Assembly: GCF_963676685.1 (NCBI RefSeq)
Contig: NC_092350.1
Location: forward strand, 5,569,486-5,633,485
Direction of reading: 5' to 3'
Length of the DNA stretch: 64,000 nt
Origin: Mytilus edulis
Taxonomy: Eukaryota; Mollusca; Bivalvia; Mytilida; Mytilidae
The position numbers and the translations under genes were made by a program. Below the pieces are notes generated by a model. It was not told where the DNA came from. It did no database searches and saw nothing but the letters and a program-made list of their open reading frames with translations. Position 1 is the first letter of the stretch; every line of letters starts with the position of its first letter. This document shows positions 11,936 through 23,270 of this stretch, one piece after another.

Positions 11936-12215
11936 AAATGATTTTCTTGATAGAGGATTGCTGCTAACAAGGAAGCTATTAAACCAAGAGTTCCAAATGG
12001 TGAAGTTGAAATCATCCCTTCGTAAATTTTACGGACGCCATCACGAGTTGGGAGATCACCCCTCTTTTTGCTGGGGTTCGTGTTGTTTATTCTTTAGTTT
12101 TCTATGTTGTGTCATGTGTACTATTGTTTGTCTGTTTGTCTTTTTCATTTTTAGTCATGGCGTTGTCAGTTTATTTTAGATTTATGAGTTTGACTGTCAC
12201 TTTGGTATCTTTCGT
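11936..12215 (+). pseudogene. Reverse-transcriptase C-terminal remnant plus 3' tail
   Basis: The first ~110 bp encode NDFLDRGLLLTRKLLNQEFQ and SSLRKFYGRHHELGD, the C-terminal end of a reverse transcriptase whose longer remnant is at 34854-35235. The coding part then runs into GGGGTTCGTGTTGTTTATTC, CATGGCGTTGTCAGTTTATT and TTTCGTCCCTCTTTTAAG, the non-coding tail shared with 35370-35530. The piece is strongly 5'-truncated, as expected of a target-primed retroelement copy. Confidence 0.75.
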
Positions 12216-12219
12216 CCCT

Positions 12220-14800
12220 CTTTTAAGAATGTGCAAAAAAAAACAACCTTTGTATGTATTTAATATATTTGAAATGATCCTGGCTGTCATTGGTTTCGCT
12301 CAATTCAGTTTATTTCTAGTATCGACTACCGGTAAAGTGATTGTGAACAATGATTTCGAGTATGGGTTCCTCAACTGCAAGTTCAACTTTCCCCATATAG
12401 TACTCTGATGATTATGTCTATATGACGGGAACGTCTCATAATACATGTACCGTGCCATACCAAATGTTGTAGTCTAAATCTCCACAAGTTAATTTACCGA
12501 CCAATTTGAATATTAAAAAAGGAGAGGAGATAAGAACAGGCTTTTAAAAGAAAATCCCTTTCTGTTGTATTTAATTATTAGTTTGTTTCCGCAACCTTGC
12601 AGCAGTAAAATATACAAGTATATTTATGTGTTTCTTAGGATGAAATCTTTTGAACAACTTACATAACCTACCTAGGTTTCGGTTTCAATTTCGTATTCGG
12701 CTTACGGTACAGATTTTCTAAAACCAGTTTCCAGAAAAATATATTATAATTTAAATAAGATAGTGTGACGAAAAAGTGTTAAGTTGGTTATTTTGCCGTG
12801 ATGCAACTTGAACTCAAGTGTGTATTCTTGTGTGTGTGCTGTCTTGTTTGGTGTCTACGTTTCACTCGTACACGGAACGACAAATGCCAAGTATACTCTT
12901 TAACAGGGTTACCCTAAAAATCTCTGGTAGCGTGATTAAGGGAATCCTGGTCACATAAATAAATAAATGGATCCTGGTATAGTCTGAACGAAGTCTTGCA
13001 AGTTAACATAAACACAAAGTCGATTAAAAGTTCAATACTGTATTATTCAATAATCCAAACTACATGTAACAGTAAAATAAGTTTACAACATCTAAACTGC
13101 AGGCTCAACAATACGGTGGTATAATCATAAATCGTAAGTACACACCTCTCGTACACAAAATCGTCTCCCCCGCATCTACAACTATTTCTCTCTTTTATAC
13201 TACTCTAGTAACCTGATTACAATATGGTTAAATGACTCTGAACAAAGAAATATTCTACAGGAGCTATGTTACAGGAGCCAGGAGCCCGGAGCCCGGAGCT
13301 AAGGTCAACCGAAGCTAAGGTCAATCGAGACACCTGTATAAACTTAGCACAGGGGCACCAGCTGATTAACATGATTGATTTGACATTTAACAAGTACAAT
13401 CTGATTGAAGGCGATAAACATAGATTGTAAGGAGTTACTTTATAACAGTTAATGCGGCTAAGTAATTAATCTAATTATATCATGATCATAAAACCCAGTG
13501 ATTCATGTAATAAACGAAAAACGTTACACAAGTAACAAAAGATTACACAAAACTATTGTCAAGGCTTCACTCATCTATGATATAGGTAAATTTATTTATT
13601 TAAAACACCACGTAGCTCATTTATTTATAAGTAGTATATCACTACGGTGACGAGCATAAAGTATCAATAATATTTTACCCTTTTCATATATTTGGAAATC
13701 TTTAGAGGTATGTAGAATATATAGTTGCATTTTTCTTTAACAGAAATTTTGTGTACAGTTTATTTGATCAAATTCTTGAAAAGTCGAAGATAAACCTTAT
13801 ACATGTAACGAAAGCGTTGTTGTCTCTTTGACATAATCCCCATTTTCATTCTAAATCATAAATGTAACGAAGGCGTACCGTGCACCAGATTTACACATAG
13901 TTTGGCATTTGACAGGTTTCATCCGAATATGACCTCATCTTCATGGTTCATTAGAAAATGTTAAGGTTTTGTGGTTTGGTCCATTTCTTAGATACTATAA
14001 GTAACTGTCCATTATAATTTTTGTATGAATGATCGCCATGTGTGCAGGTATGTGGTGCAGGTTTAATATCAGCTTGACCTCATTTCATTGTTCATTCGAC
14101 AGTTTTTAGTCTTAGTGGTTTTGTCTGTTTCTTAGCAAAGGTCAACTATATGTGATGTATAGAAGGATTATACGGTGTAGTACATGTCTGTCTGGCACGG
14201 TTCATCTGAACTTGTATAGCTATGTTGATAGACGTGCATACTAAAGGCAAATTATGTAAAAATCAATTATTTAGTGTCAAAAAAACTTTTAAGAATTCCG
14301 CTGCTAGCCATGCAAAATGGGTGCAGTTTTGGTACTGTGAAAAAGCCTTATCTGATAAGTAACTCTTTTAGACAACAAAAAAAAACCAAAAAAAAACAAC
14401 AATTACAGATATCAATTTTTTATATATATATATCTTGTATATACTAAATGAAATTCGAATGGCCCCAACGAGAAACAATGTGAAACATTTAACATACAAA
14501 AAAAAAAAAGAAGAACAAAAAGCAAACCATTAAAAAAAACCCCAAAAAACCCAAACAAACAAACAAAAAACGCTCCACTTATAAATAAAATACAACAACC
14601 ACTGATACATTTTTGCGTTTTCTCCTATCCATGAACAATAACCTTGGATAGTGGTGTATCAACACAACATAAGAACAAACGAGTGGAAATAACTGATCAT
14701 AAAGTACAAACATATCTAACATCAAGACAAACACACAAAGTTCTCGACTAAAAGTAATTGAACTTACTGATACTAGTAGCTGATTATACCAATTAGAAGT
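12220..14800. other. Stretch without a supported gene
   Basis: I see no gene. A degenerate repeat runs at 13800-14230, with GACCTCAT words about 144 bp apart (13931 and 14075) and a TTGTCTCTTTGACATAATCC block. A short AGGAGCCCGGAGCCCGGAGC stretch is at 13275-13300. The rest is AT-rich unique-looking sequence with homopolymer runs near 14370-14580. Confidence 0.5.
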
Positions 14801-14809
14801 AAAAGATAA

Positions 14810-16010
14810 ATTATGTTCTCATATAGTGTCAATCAGTTAACCTTCCATTGTCCTCAATGATATTCAACTTCGTACTTTAATCACTTTTATTCGAGCGGCA
14901 GTGATGAAACGAGAGTCTGGCGCAAATATAAAATTTCAATCCTGGTATCTATGATATTTATTTACAACCACTGGGTCGATGCCACTGCTGGTGATGTTTT
15001 TATTCCCCGAGGGTATCACCAGCCCAGTAGTCAGCATTTCTGTGTTGACCATATTGATCATTGGTATGGTCATAATTATAAATGAACTGCTGACAAAACT
15101 TTGAATTTGTGTAATACTAATGGTTTTCTACCTCATGAATAGATTAACTTAGCTGTATTTGGCAAAATGAGTAGGATGTTTTTTTTAATCCTGAATGCTT
15201 TTCAAATTTGTACTTTATTTAGCCTTTTTAATTTTTTTTTGTTTCGAGCAGATGTCATGAGTCTTTTGTAGGCGATTCCCGCGTCTGGTGCAAAAAATAA
15301 ATTTCAATCCTGGTATCTATGATGAGTTTATTAAGAACCACTGGTCGATACCGCTGCTGGTGGAGTTTTAATTCCCCGGGGGGTATCACCAGTCTAGTAG
15401 TCAGCACTTCTGTGTTGGCATGAATTATCATTGATATGGTCATAGTTATAGATTAACTGTTTACCAAACTTTGAATTTTATAACTACTACGGCTTTTCTT
15501 CCTCAGGAATAGATTACCTAAGCTGTATTTGGCAAAACTTTTGAAAGGTTTGGTCCTCAATGCTCTTCAACTTCGTACTTTTAATCATTTTTGTTACGAG
15601 CGTCACTGATGAGTCTGTTTTTGACGAAACGCGCGTCTGGCGCGATTATAAAATTTAAGTCCTGGTATATATGATGAGTTTATTTACAACCACTGGATCG
15701 ATGCCACTGCTGGTGGAGTTTTTATTCCCCGAGGATAGTTTGCACTTCTGTGTTGACATGAATTACCTTTGTTATATTCATAAATATAAATTGTTTGAAT
15801 TTTTGAAAATTAAGGCTTAATTTTACCTAAGTTATATTTGGCAATTTTGTTTAGGAATTTTTGGTCTTCAACCCCGTACTTCATTTGGCCTTTTTAACAT
15901 TTTTTGATTCAATCGTCACTGATGAGTCTTTTGTAGACAACACGAGCGTCCGGCGCAAATATAAAATTTCAATTCTGGTATCTATGATTAGTTTATTTAC
16001 CTATTTGTAC
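14810..16010 (+). repeat. Tandem array of the GCGCGTCTGG family, ~360-bp units
   Basis: Three to four successive units each hold a block like CAATGCTCTTCAACTTCGTA, then CACTGATGAGTC, GACGAAACGCGCGTCTGGCG, CCTGGTATCTATGAT, CGATGCCACTGCTGGTGG and GGGTATCACCAGCCCAGTAG. The CTGCTGG marker falls at about 14985, 15353 and 15707 (spacings 368 and 354). It is non-coding. Confidence 0.8.
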
Positions 16011-16254
16011 GTTGCTAAATTACATTCAGGTCCTCCAGCTGCTTTTACCATGGTTCGGTTTGCATTCGATTTGTATCTGTACACCTGCTTGGACTTAAAT
16101 AACAACGTATGACCATAAGGTTGTCATTTGGTTAATCGAATGGAAGTCGTATCGTGTAAACATAACGCTGTAAAATTACCCTGGACAACGTTATCATATC
16201 TACTAAAATTAATTGAAAATCAAAGGAAATCATAACGTATAAATAAACACATCA

Positions 16255-16510
16255 TAGATACCAGGACTAAATTTTATATATACGCCAGACGCGCGTTTCG
16301 TCTACAAAAGACTCATCAGTGACGCTCGAATCCAAAAAAGTTTAAAAAAAGAAAAGGCAAATAAAGTACGAAGTTGAAGAGCATTGAGATCCAAAATTCC
16401 TAAAAGTGTTGCCAAATACAGCTAAGGTAATCTATGCCTGAGGTAGAAAAGCCTTAGTATTTCAAAAATTTCAAAATTTTGTAAACAGATAATTTATAAA
16501 TATAACAATA
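16255..16510 (-). repeat. Inverted copy of the GCGCGTCTGG family
   Basis: It reads ACGCCAGACGCGCGTTTCG (16285), then GACTCATCAGTGACGCTCGA and AAGTACGAAGTTGAAGAGCA, the reverse complement of the units just upstream. Together with 14810-16010 it makes a large imperfect inverted arrangement. Confidence 0.75.
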
Positions 16511-16674
16511 TCAATGATAATTCATGTCGGCACAAAAAGTGCATAACATCATAGCAGCTTTATCTAGAAAAAAAATCCTTTATAGATATTTTTCTATAAT
16601 TACGATATTTTGCTGATGGTTTTATCAACCATTGAATATTGCATCAGTTTTTTTTTACATATTACATTTTTGTG

Positions 16675-16760
16675 AAGTTTTGTTTTCAATCGACCCTCTG
16701 TGCCAATTTCTATGTGTAAGTTACGATATGAGGCCGACTTAATTGTTTCTGTTGTATCAT
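16675..16760 (-). pseudogene. Small reverse-transcriptase fragment
   Basis: The minus strand contains the blocks that encode the YLDLHLEI ... TKLYDK region in the longer remnant at 34880-34940. AGTTTTGTTTTCAATCGACC on the plus strand marks it. It is a fragment of the same dispersed family, far too short to function. Confidence 0.55.
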
Positions 16761-16779
16761 TTATCTCTAGTTAGAGGGG

Positions 16780-17460
16780 ATAGTGGTTTATGCCACAGGG
16801 TAGTGATATGCGTCAAGTGTGGTTACAATTCATTGATTTGTCAACTACCGCTGGCTAGCATACTTGCTGTGTGAAAAGAAAGCCAAGTGTGTAAGTGTGT
16901 ACTGTCTTTCCTGCCAGTACACAGCCTCTACACTATCAAGACTCCTGCAGTGCCTCCCCTCGACAGTGCACGTAAACTGGGGTCTAGTACCTCAGGCTAA
17001 ACTGCAGAAGATATCGGAGCAGCAAGGGCCCTAGAGATGCAGTGTGTAGGCCCACCGGTGTGTGGACATGCCCTAGCACTCATCAACCTTGTCCCAGCTA
17101 TGGGTAAATAGGCGGTTAGATGAGAGTCGTAGCCCAGTAAGGCAACTCATCTAGGAGATGGTAAACTTCGAAAACAAACCTGGATATAATGGATTCATAA
17201 GCTTAGGACAGCAGCCCTTCTAGAGGATGGAACCGTTGACTACAAATTCCCTGGCCCTCCAGGTTGGAGTGTTGGGCATGGGGTTAACTCCCCATCCTGT
17301 AAAAACAACTACAGTTACAGAAACCACAACAAATGAAATTAGATTACCCTCTGTTATAGGTTCGACGGGGGACTCAAACCACAGCGGAATGACTTCTCCT
17401 AGTGAAAGCCCTATTGTGGAAACTAGGAAAATGAATATGAGTTTTCTAGGGCCTAAAGCA
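16780..17460 (+). other. Probable 5' leader of the interrupted LINE
   Basis: This block is richer in GC than its surroundings, has no acceptable long ORF, and leads directly into the endonuclease reading frame. It includes CTACACTATCAAGACTCCTG and GGCCCACCGGTGTGTGGACA. I read it as the 5' untranslated region of the LINE from position alone; the true 5' end is not defined. Confidence 0.4.
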
Positions 17461-17475
17461 CAAGTACATATATGA

Positions 17476-18800
17476 GCCTTTAATGTTCGCACCATGTATG
17501 AAACATCAAAGACTGCACAGGTCATCAAAGAAATGCAGCACTACAGGTTAGACATTCTTGGTGTGAGCGAATGTCGTCGGACTGGCTCTGGAAAGACAAG
17601 AACAAATAGTGGAAACATCATCCTACACTTTGGAAACATTGACATACATATTAATGGTGTAGCAATAATTATATGCAAAGAAAAGGCAAAATCATTACTA
17701 AAATGGGAACCAATCAGTGAAAGATTAATAACAACAAGATTTAACTCCAACTACTGTAAACTTTCTATCATACAGTGTTACGCACTAACAAATGATGCTG
17801 AAGATGAGATTAAGGATGATTTTTATGAACAGCTGCAGACTGCCATTTCCAAAGTACATCAACACGACATGCTGGTAATAATGGGAGACCTTAATGCCAA
17901 AGTAGGATCTCACAACACTGATGGTGAATATGTGATGGGCAGGCATGGTTGCGGGGTGAAAAATGAGAATGGTGAACGTTCTATCGATCTCTGTCTTTGC
18001 AATAAACTGGTGATAGGAGGTACCATCTTTCCATATTAGAAAAAAACATCCATAAACTAACAAGGAAATCACCTGATGGAAGAACGGTTAACCAGATTGA
18101 CCATATTGGTGAACAAAATGTGGCGTAGATCATTAAGAGATGTACGAGTACTCAGGGGTGCAGATGTAAACAGTGATCACTATCTACTGAAAGCTACCAT
18201 CAAACTAAAACTAAGAAAGGCAAAGAGACAAGACACAGCAATGTTGAAGTCACCAAACGTCAAGAAAGCTTTTTGCTTAGAATTGAAAAATAGGTTTAGT
18301 GTGCTAGATAACTCTGATGATGGAGAAGATAGTGTACAAGAGAAATGGGAGAACATCAAAGATATTTATGTTAAGACGGCAGGAAAGACAGTTGGTCACA
18401 AGACAAAATAGAACAAAGATTGGTTAACATCGGAAACATGGCAGAAAATTGAAGAAAGAAAAACTATAAAACTAAAATCAGTAAATGCAAAAAAATCCAA
18501 AAGTTTACAAGATCAACTGCAAGTAACATACAGAGCAACAGACATTCTTGGGGAGTTAAGTACAGTTTACAAAATCACCAAACAACTCTGCGGAACATCA
18601 AATGCACAGACAGCACATGTAAACGACAAAAATGGCAAAGCATTGAAAACAGAAAGGGAACAAGCGAATCCAACATTTCAAAGAGGTATTAAACTGTTCT
18701 GAGTCTGCTTTCATAGCTACCCCTGAACCATCAGAAGATGATTTAAACATCAACACAGAACCACCAACTAAAGATGAAGTAAGAAATGCCATTAAATCAT
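17476..18800 (+). pseudogene. LINE 5' half: AP-endonuclease domain, decayed
   Basis: The frame at 17494-18039 encodes an apurinic-like endonuclease, which nicks target DNA for target-primed reverse transcription. Marks are FNVRTMYETSKTAQVI, LDILGVSECRRTGSG, VIMGDLNAKVGS, GRHGCGVKNENGER and, further on, TVNQIDHI and VLRGADVNSDHYLL. Coding continues to 18800 but through frameshifts near 18036 and 18110, a stop at 18409-18411, an apparent internal deletion near 18540 and a further break near 18690. The last codons read into the linker before the RT core exactly at the TTAA where the 5.9-kb element entered. The 3' half resumes at 24737. The elements it most resembles are APE-type LINEs of the RTE-like kind, from memory and not verified. 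Confidence 0.85.
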
Positions 18801-19677
18801 TTAAGTACCGGTCTTTGTAAGAATCATGCAGGTTCCTGTTGATAGGCGATTCATGACCCATCTTCAAATGTCTTTATATTTTGTTTATGAGGAGGGTATG
18901 GTATGAAAATAAGTTTCATGTATTAATTTTTTTCTTTTGAACCTTGGTTGCCATGGAAACCATCCTTATTAAATGTTGCCTAAATACGTTCATAAGTAGC
19001 CTTTGAAAATTGAAATATAAGGGGTTTTAAAGTCCCATAGAAATAAAGTTAATCAATACAAAAAATATGTATATTTACAGTATTGACAAACAAAACCCCT
19101 AACTATACAAAAACGTTAAAATTTTGAATTTACTAAATAGTTTGTTTCCATAGCAACCATTTAAAAATGTGTTAAAATTCGAAAATGAAAAATTTCAAAA
19201 AATCTTTAATTTTAAATCTGTTTATCTCCCAAGACCAACAATACCATGAAATGTCATTGACAAATTTTGAAAGACCACATTCTATATATTCATAAAATAA
19301 AAAGAAAGTCGTGTGTTTTTTTTTTCTTTAAAAAAATAATTTTAGTCAAAAATTGTCAATTTTCACCAAAATTCAGATTACCAAACAGATGAATACTGAA
19401 ACATTTTGAACTGAAAAAGCTAAAACATTCCATTTATACGTGCATTTCAGACACAAATTTGGTAATTATAAATGAGAATATATGATTGATAGAGATATTT
19501 TGGTAGAGAAGGAATTTTTTTCTCTCTGGGCATGGTGCCACATCCCCCCCCTTTTTTTCAAAATTCAAAAAATTATTAAAAATTTAAAAGATGGAATTCA
19601 ATTGTGAACATTTTGAGCATTAAAACATGAAATTTCTTCAAAGGGTGAGCGCAATAATAGAAAACCCCTACACCATT

Positions 19678-20507
19678 TTTATACGACCCCAAAAAAATTT
19701 TGGGATCGTATAATGGTATGATGTTGTCGTCTGCGTCGTCTACGTCGTCTGCGTCGTCGTCGCCCGAAGACACATTGGTTTTCGGATAATAACTTTAGTT
19801 TAAGTGAATAGATCTTCAATACCACAAAAGGAAGGTTGGGATTGATTTTGGGGATGATGGTCCCAACCGATTAGGAATTAGGGGCCCAAAGGGGTCCAAA
19901 ACAAGCATTTTTTTAGTTTCAGGATAATAACTTGTGTAGAAGTATTTCAATTGCTCTGAAATCATATCGCAATGTTTAAAACCACAAGTAGAAGGTTTGG
20001 ATTCATTTTAGGGGTAATGGGGCCAAAGTTTAGGAATTAAGGGCCAAAAAGGGGTCAAAACAAGCATTTTTCTAGTTTCAAGACAATAACTTATGTGTAA
20101 TTGTATGGATCTCTCTGAAATTGTACTACAATGTTCAATACTGCAATGGAAAGCATGGGATTGAGTTTAAGGGTTATTGCTCCAAGGGGGTTTAAAAAAA
20201 TTGGGGGGGGGGGGGGGGATTTTTTGTTTACGATTTTTGAAGGGCTTCCTTTTTTTTCAAAATTTTTCAAATTTCGAATTTTGAAAAGTTTCAAGAAGAA
20301 ATCTTCAATTGCACAGTATTGTGCAATAGATTTGTTAGATCTTTGACCACATTAATTTTGTGACAAAAACCTATATTATTTCAAAAATTTGATCACAATC
20401 CAAATTCAGACAGAATCAAGCTTGAATATTGTGACCAAATTTGCCCTAACTGTTCAGGGTTCAACCACTGGGGTCGTATAAAGCTGCGCCCTGCGGAGCA
20501 CCTGGTT
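19678..20507 (+). mobile_element. Nested hairpin-headed element with ~140-160-bp units
   Basis: It starts with an interrupted palindrome TATACGACCCC...TGGGATCGTATA (19679-19712), then a GTCGTCTGCGTCGTCTACG microsatellite (19725-19762). A body follows with the marker GGATAATAACTT (or a variant) at 19784, 19922 and 20081. It ends near a GGTCGTATAAAGCTGCGCCC block and a short GC hairpin at about 20470-20503. A homopolymer G run sits at 20204-20218. It is non-coding. Confidence 0.7.
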
Positions 20508-20989
20508 ATATATTAAGATCTTTTTTCAGATATGGGGAATGTGTCAAAGAGACAACAACCAAAGCAATCAACAGAAAATAGCCGAAAGGCTGAAAACTGA
20601 ATGAAGGATAGCTGCGTCCCTAATTACACTTGTTTTGTGCAAATTGAAATTTAAAATCTTTAAGTGCTATTTCATGGTCTTTAAAATTGACTCTGTCCTA
20701 GTTTCATAAATTTTGCATCAATGATTATTTGTGTCTTTCAATATATATCAATGAGTGGCTTAAAAATTCAATTTAAATGTTCTTTGTATCTGTCGTTTTT
20801 TCTTCAAAAGCAAAAAAATGCATTTTACCCCTATGTTCCATTTTAGCCATAGTGGCTAAGTTTCTTGAAGTACAAGGAAATAAAATACAAAGTTTATACA
20901 AGATACTCCCAAGTTGGGCCGAAATCGATTTAGCATATTCAGAAGAAGACTTTTTTTAAAGTAAGCAAACTAGATGAACAAATTGTGAA

Positions 20990-21465
20990 AAAATTCTTTA
21001 AAGGGCTATAACTCCTCAGGATTCAATTGACAATTTTGGTCATATAAACTTATTTGTAGATCTTACTTTGCTGAAAGTTGTGCTGTTTACAGTTTATCTT
21101 TGTCATTAATAATATTCAAGATAATAACCAAAAACTGCAAAATTTCCGTACAACCCAACAATGGGTTGTTAGATTTATCTGAAAATTTGCTCTCAAGGCT
21201 TTAGTGTTTGAGATATAAGCTACACACTGCATGTTACCCCTATGTTCTATTTTTACCCATGGCGGCCATGTTTTTTTTACAAAATTGAAAATAAAACACA
21301 AACTTTATTCTAGATATCCTAAGGATCATTCAGTTTAAGTTTTACTGGAATTGGTTCAGTAGTTTCAGAGGAAATGTTTCAAATATTTAACACCGAACAG
21401 ACGACGACGGACGCCAAGTGATGGCAAATTTCACAGTTCCTTTGAAACGGTGAGCTAAAAAAAAC
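20990..21465 (-). mobile_element. Minus-strand copy of the GGCCCGAAGGGCC-headed family
   Basis: Read on the minus strand it carries AGCTCACC, CACTTGGCGTCCGTCGTCGT, CCTCTGAAACTACTGAACCA, ATAGAACATAGGGGTAACAT and GGTTATTATCTTGAATATTA, the order seen at 4004-6120. It lacks the internal GGCCCGAAGGGCC hairpin and is nested within the TTAA element. Confidence 0.7.
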
Positions 21466-22059
21466 TACGTCCGTCCTATTAGAAATAAACTGAAAATAAA
21501 AAGTTAAAAACTTGTACCATCGAGAGCGCTAACGAGGCCACTTTCCATAAATTTTAATATTTTTAAGGGTCATAACTCTTTAAAAAAAGTCCATTGTCCA
21601 TCATTATAGAACTTAATTTCGAATTTTTTATTTATAAAAATACTATTTTTGATATAACAAAAATAAAAAAATATTTTATTTTTTTTGTCTTAAAACAGTG
21701 GTTTTGATAAGAAAATAACACTCTGTAAAGATTAGACCAATGGACAGTTTTAAGCTTGGTACAGTGTATCCAATTTCATTATCTATGGAAAATACATTGC
21801 CTTGTATCGTTTCTTTTGTGGACTAGTATACTATTGCGCAGAGTCAGATTATATACACATAATGGCTGTTACTATTTACCTCCAATGTAAATCGACATGT
21901 ACATCAAAACCTTTATGCAAACACTTATTTGTCACTATGTCAATTTAACTGGGTTAAAATTGAAATTGAAGAAGAACTACAGAACCTTTCTTTCTATTCT
22001 AATATATAATAAATTAATCTAACTTATGTAAAAGATTTGAAATACATGCGGAATGTGTC

Positions 22060-22630
22060 CATTGGACACAGATGATGCTCCCGCTTGCATATCATAAAAG
22101 TTATAAACGGACATAACTGAAGAACAGTAAAAGTGACACTTACCAATTGTGTACTAACTTTTATGGTGATAAGTATTGTGTAAAAGTTTCATAACATTTT
22201 GTTGCGGCAAACTAAAGAAAGAAATACAAAACAAAAAATTCAGCAACTTTTTTCCTCTATAAAGAGGCATTGCATAGAACAGTGAAAGTGACACCACCAA
22301 AATTCAAAGTTGATCTGTATATGGTGGTTTTAAGCATTGTGTATAATTTTAATAACATCTGGTAAAGACAAACTAAAGTTAGAGAACATAAACGGAAAAT
22401 TCAGCAATTTTTCTATCTGTAAAGGGGCATAACTCTTGGACGGTTTAAGTGACACCACCAAAATTCAAACTAAGTCTGTGTTTTATGGTAATAAGCAATG
22501 TGATTAAGTTTCATAACATTTGGTTGAGGCAAACTAAAGATAGAGAACAGAAACCAACTTTGGGACGTACTGAAGGACGGACAAGGGTAAACCTTAATGC
22601 CCCCTCCGCCACTGCGGGGGCATAAAAATG
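22060..22630 (-). mobile_element. Minus-strand element with TGCCCCCGC hairpin and ~160-bp units
   Basis: On the minus strand it begins with hairpin ATGCCCCCGCAGTGGCGG...GGGGGCAT (about 22598-22624), then TTGTCCGTCCTTCAGTACGT. The body has the marker GTGACACCACCAAAATTCAA (plus strand) at 22133 (variant), 22288 and 22449, spaced 155 and 161 bp. A partial plus-strand relative lies at 22955-23270. Confidence 0.7.
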
Positions 22631-22954
22631 TGTAAATATAACAATTGATTAAATTAGGCAAAATTCAATGAATGGTCATTGCACATGGTTGTCATAAAGG
22701 TTTGAGAATCAAAACAGTATATAATAGTTAGGACCAGCAAATTGTCCTCAAGGCCACAAGGAAAATATGTTTTGAGAACCATAAAAAAAATCGATTATTC
22801 TGCCGTATACAAATAATAATCAGTTAGGTTTTTAAAAATAATAATAATAGACAAGCTGTCCTTTTCCACCATATACAATAGAAACATTGACAAATTCTTG
22901 CACAATTTAATGTAGATCGTTGGTATATTTTTCCTCAGATAGAACATGTAGAAT

Positions 22955-23270
22955 TTGTATGCCCCCACCGTAGCAAAGGGGGCATTAAGTTGTACCCTTG
23001 TCCGTAAGTACGTCCGTTCCAGAGTTCTACCATTATATAAATGGAAAAAAGTGCTGACTTTTTTGTTTCCGTTCTCTAACTTTTCATTAAGTTTGCCACA
23101 ACCAAATGTTTTGAAACTTATTATACACAATGCTTATTTCCATAAAATTCAGAACAGTTAGAATGTTATTGGTTTAACATGTACTGTCAATAAGTTATGC
23201 CCCTTATAAATTGGAAAAAATGCTGAATTTTCCGTTTCCGTTCTCTCTTTTTCGTCTGTCTGACATAGTT
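22955..23270 (+). mobile_element. Partial plus-strand copy of the TGCCCCC family
   Basis: It opens TATGCCCCCACCGTAGCAAA with the complementary GGGGGCATT, then TTGTCCGTAAGTACGTCCG. It then matches the 22060-22630 body in inverted orientation, e.g. AAAGTGCTGACTTTTTTGTT against the inverse of the GAAAATTCAGCAA region. Nested in the TTAA element. Confidence 0.65.
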
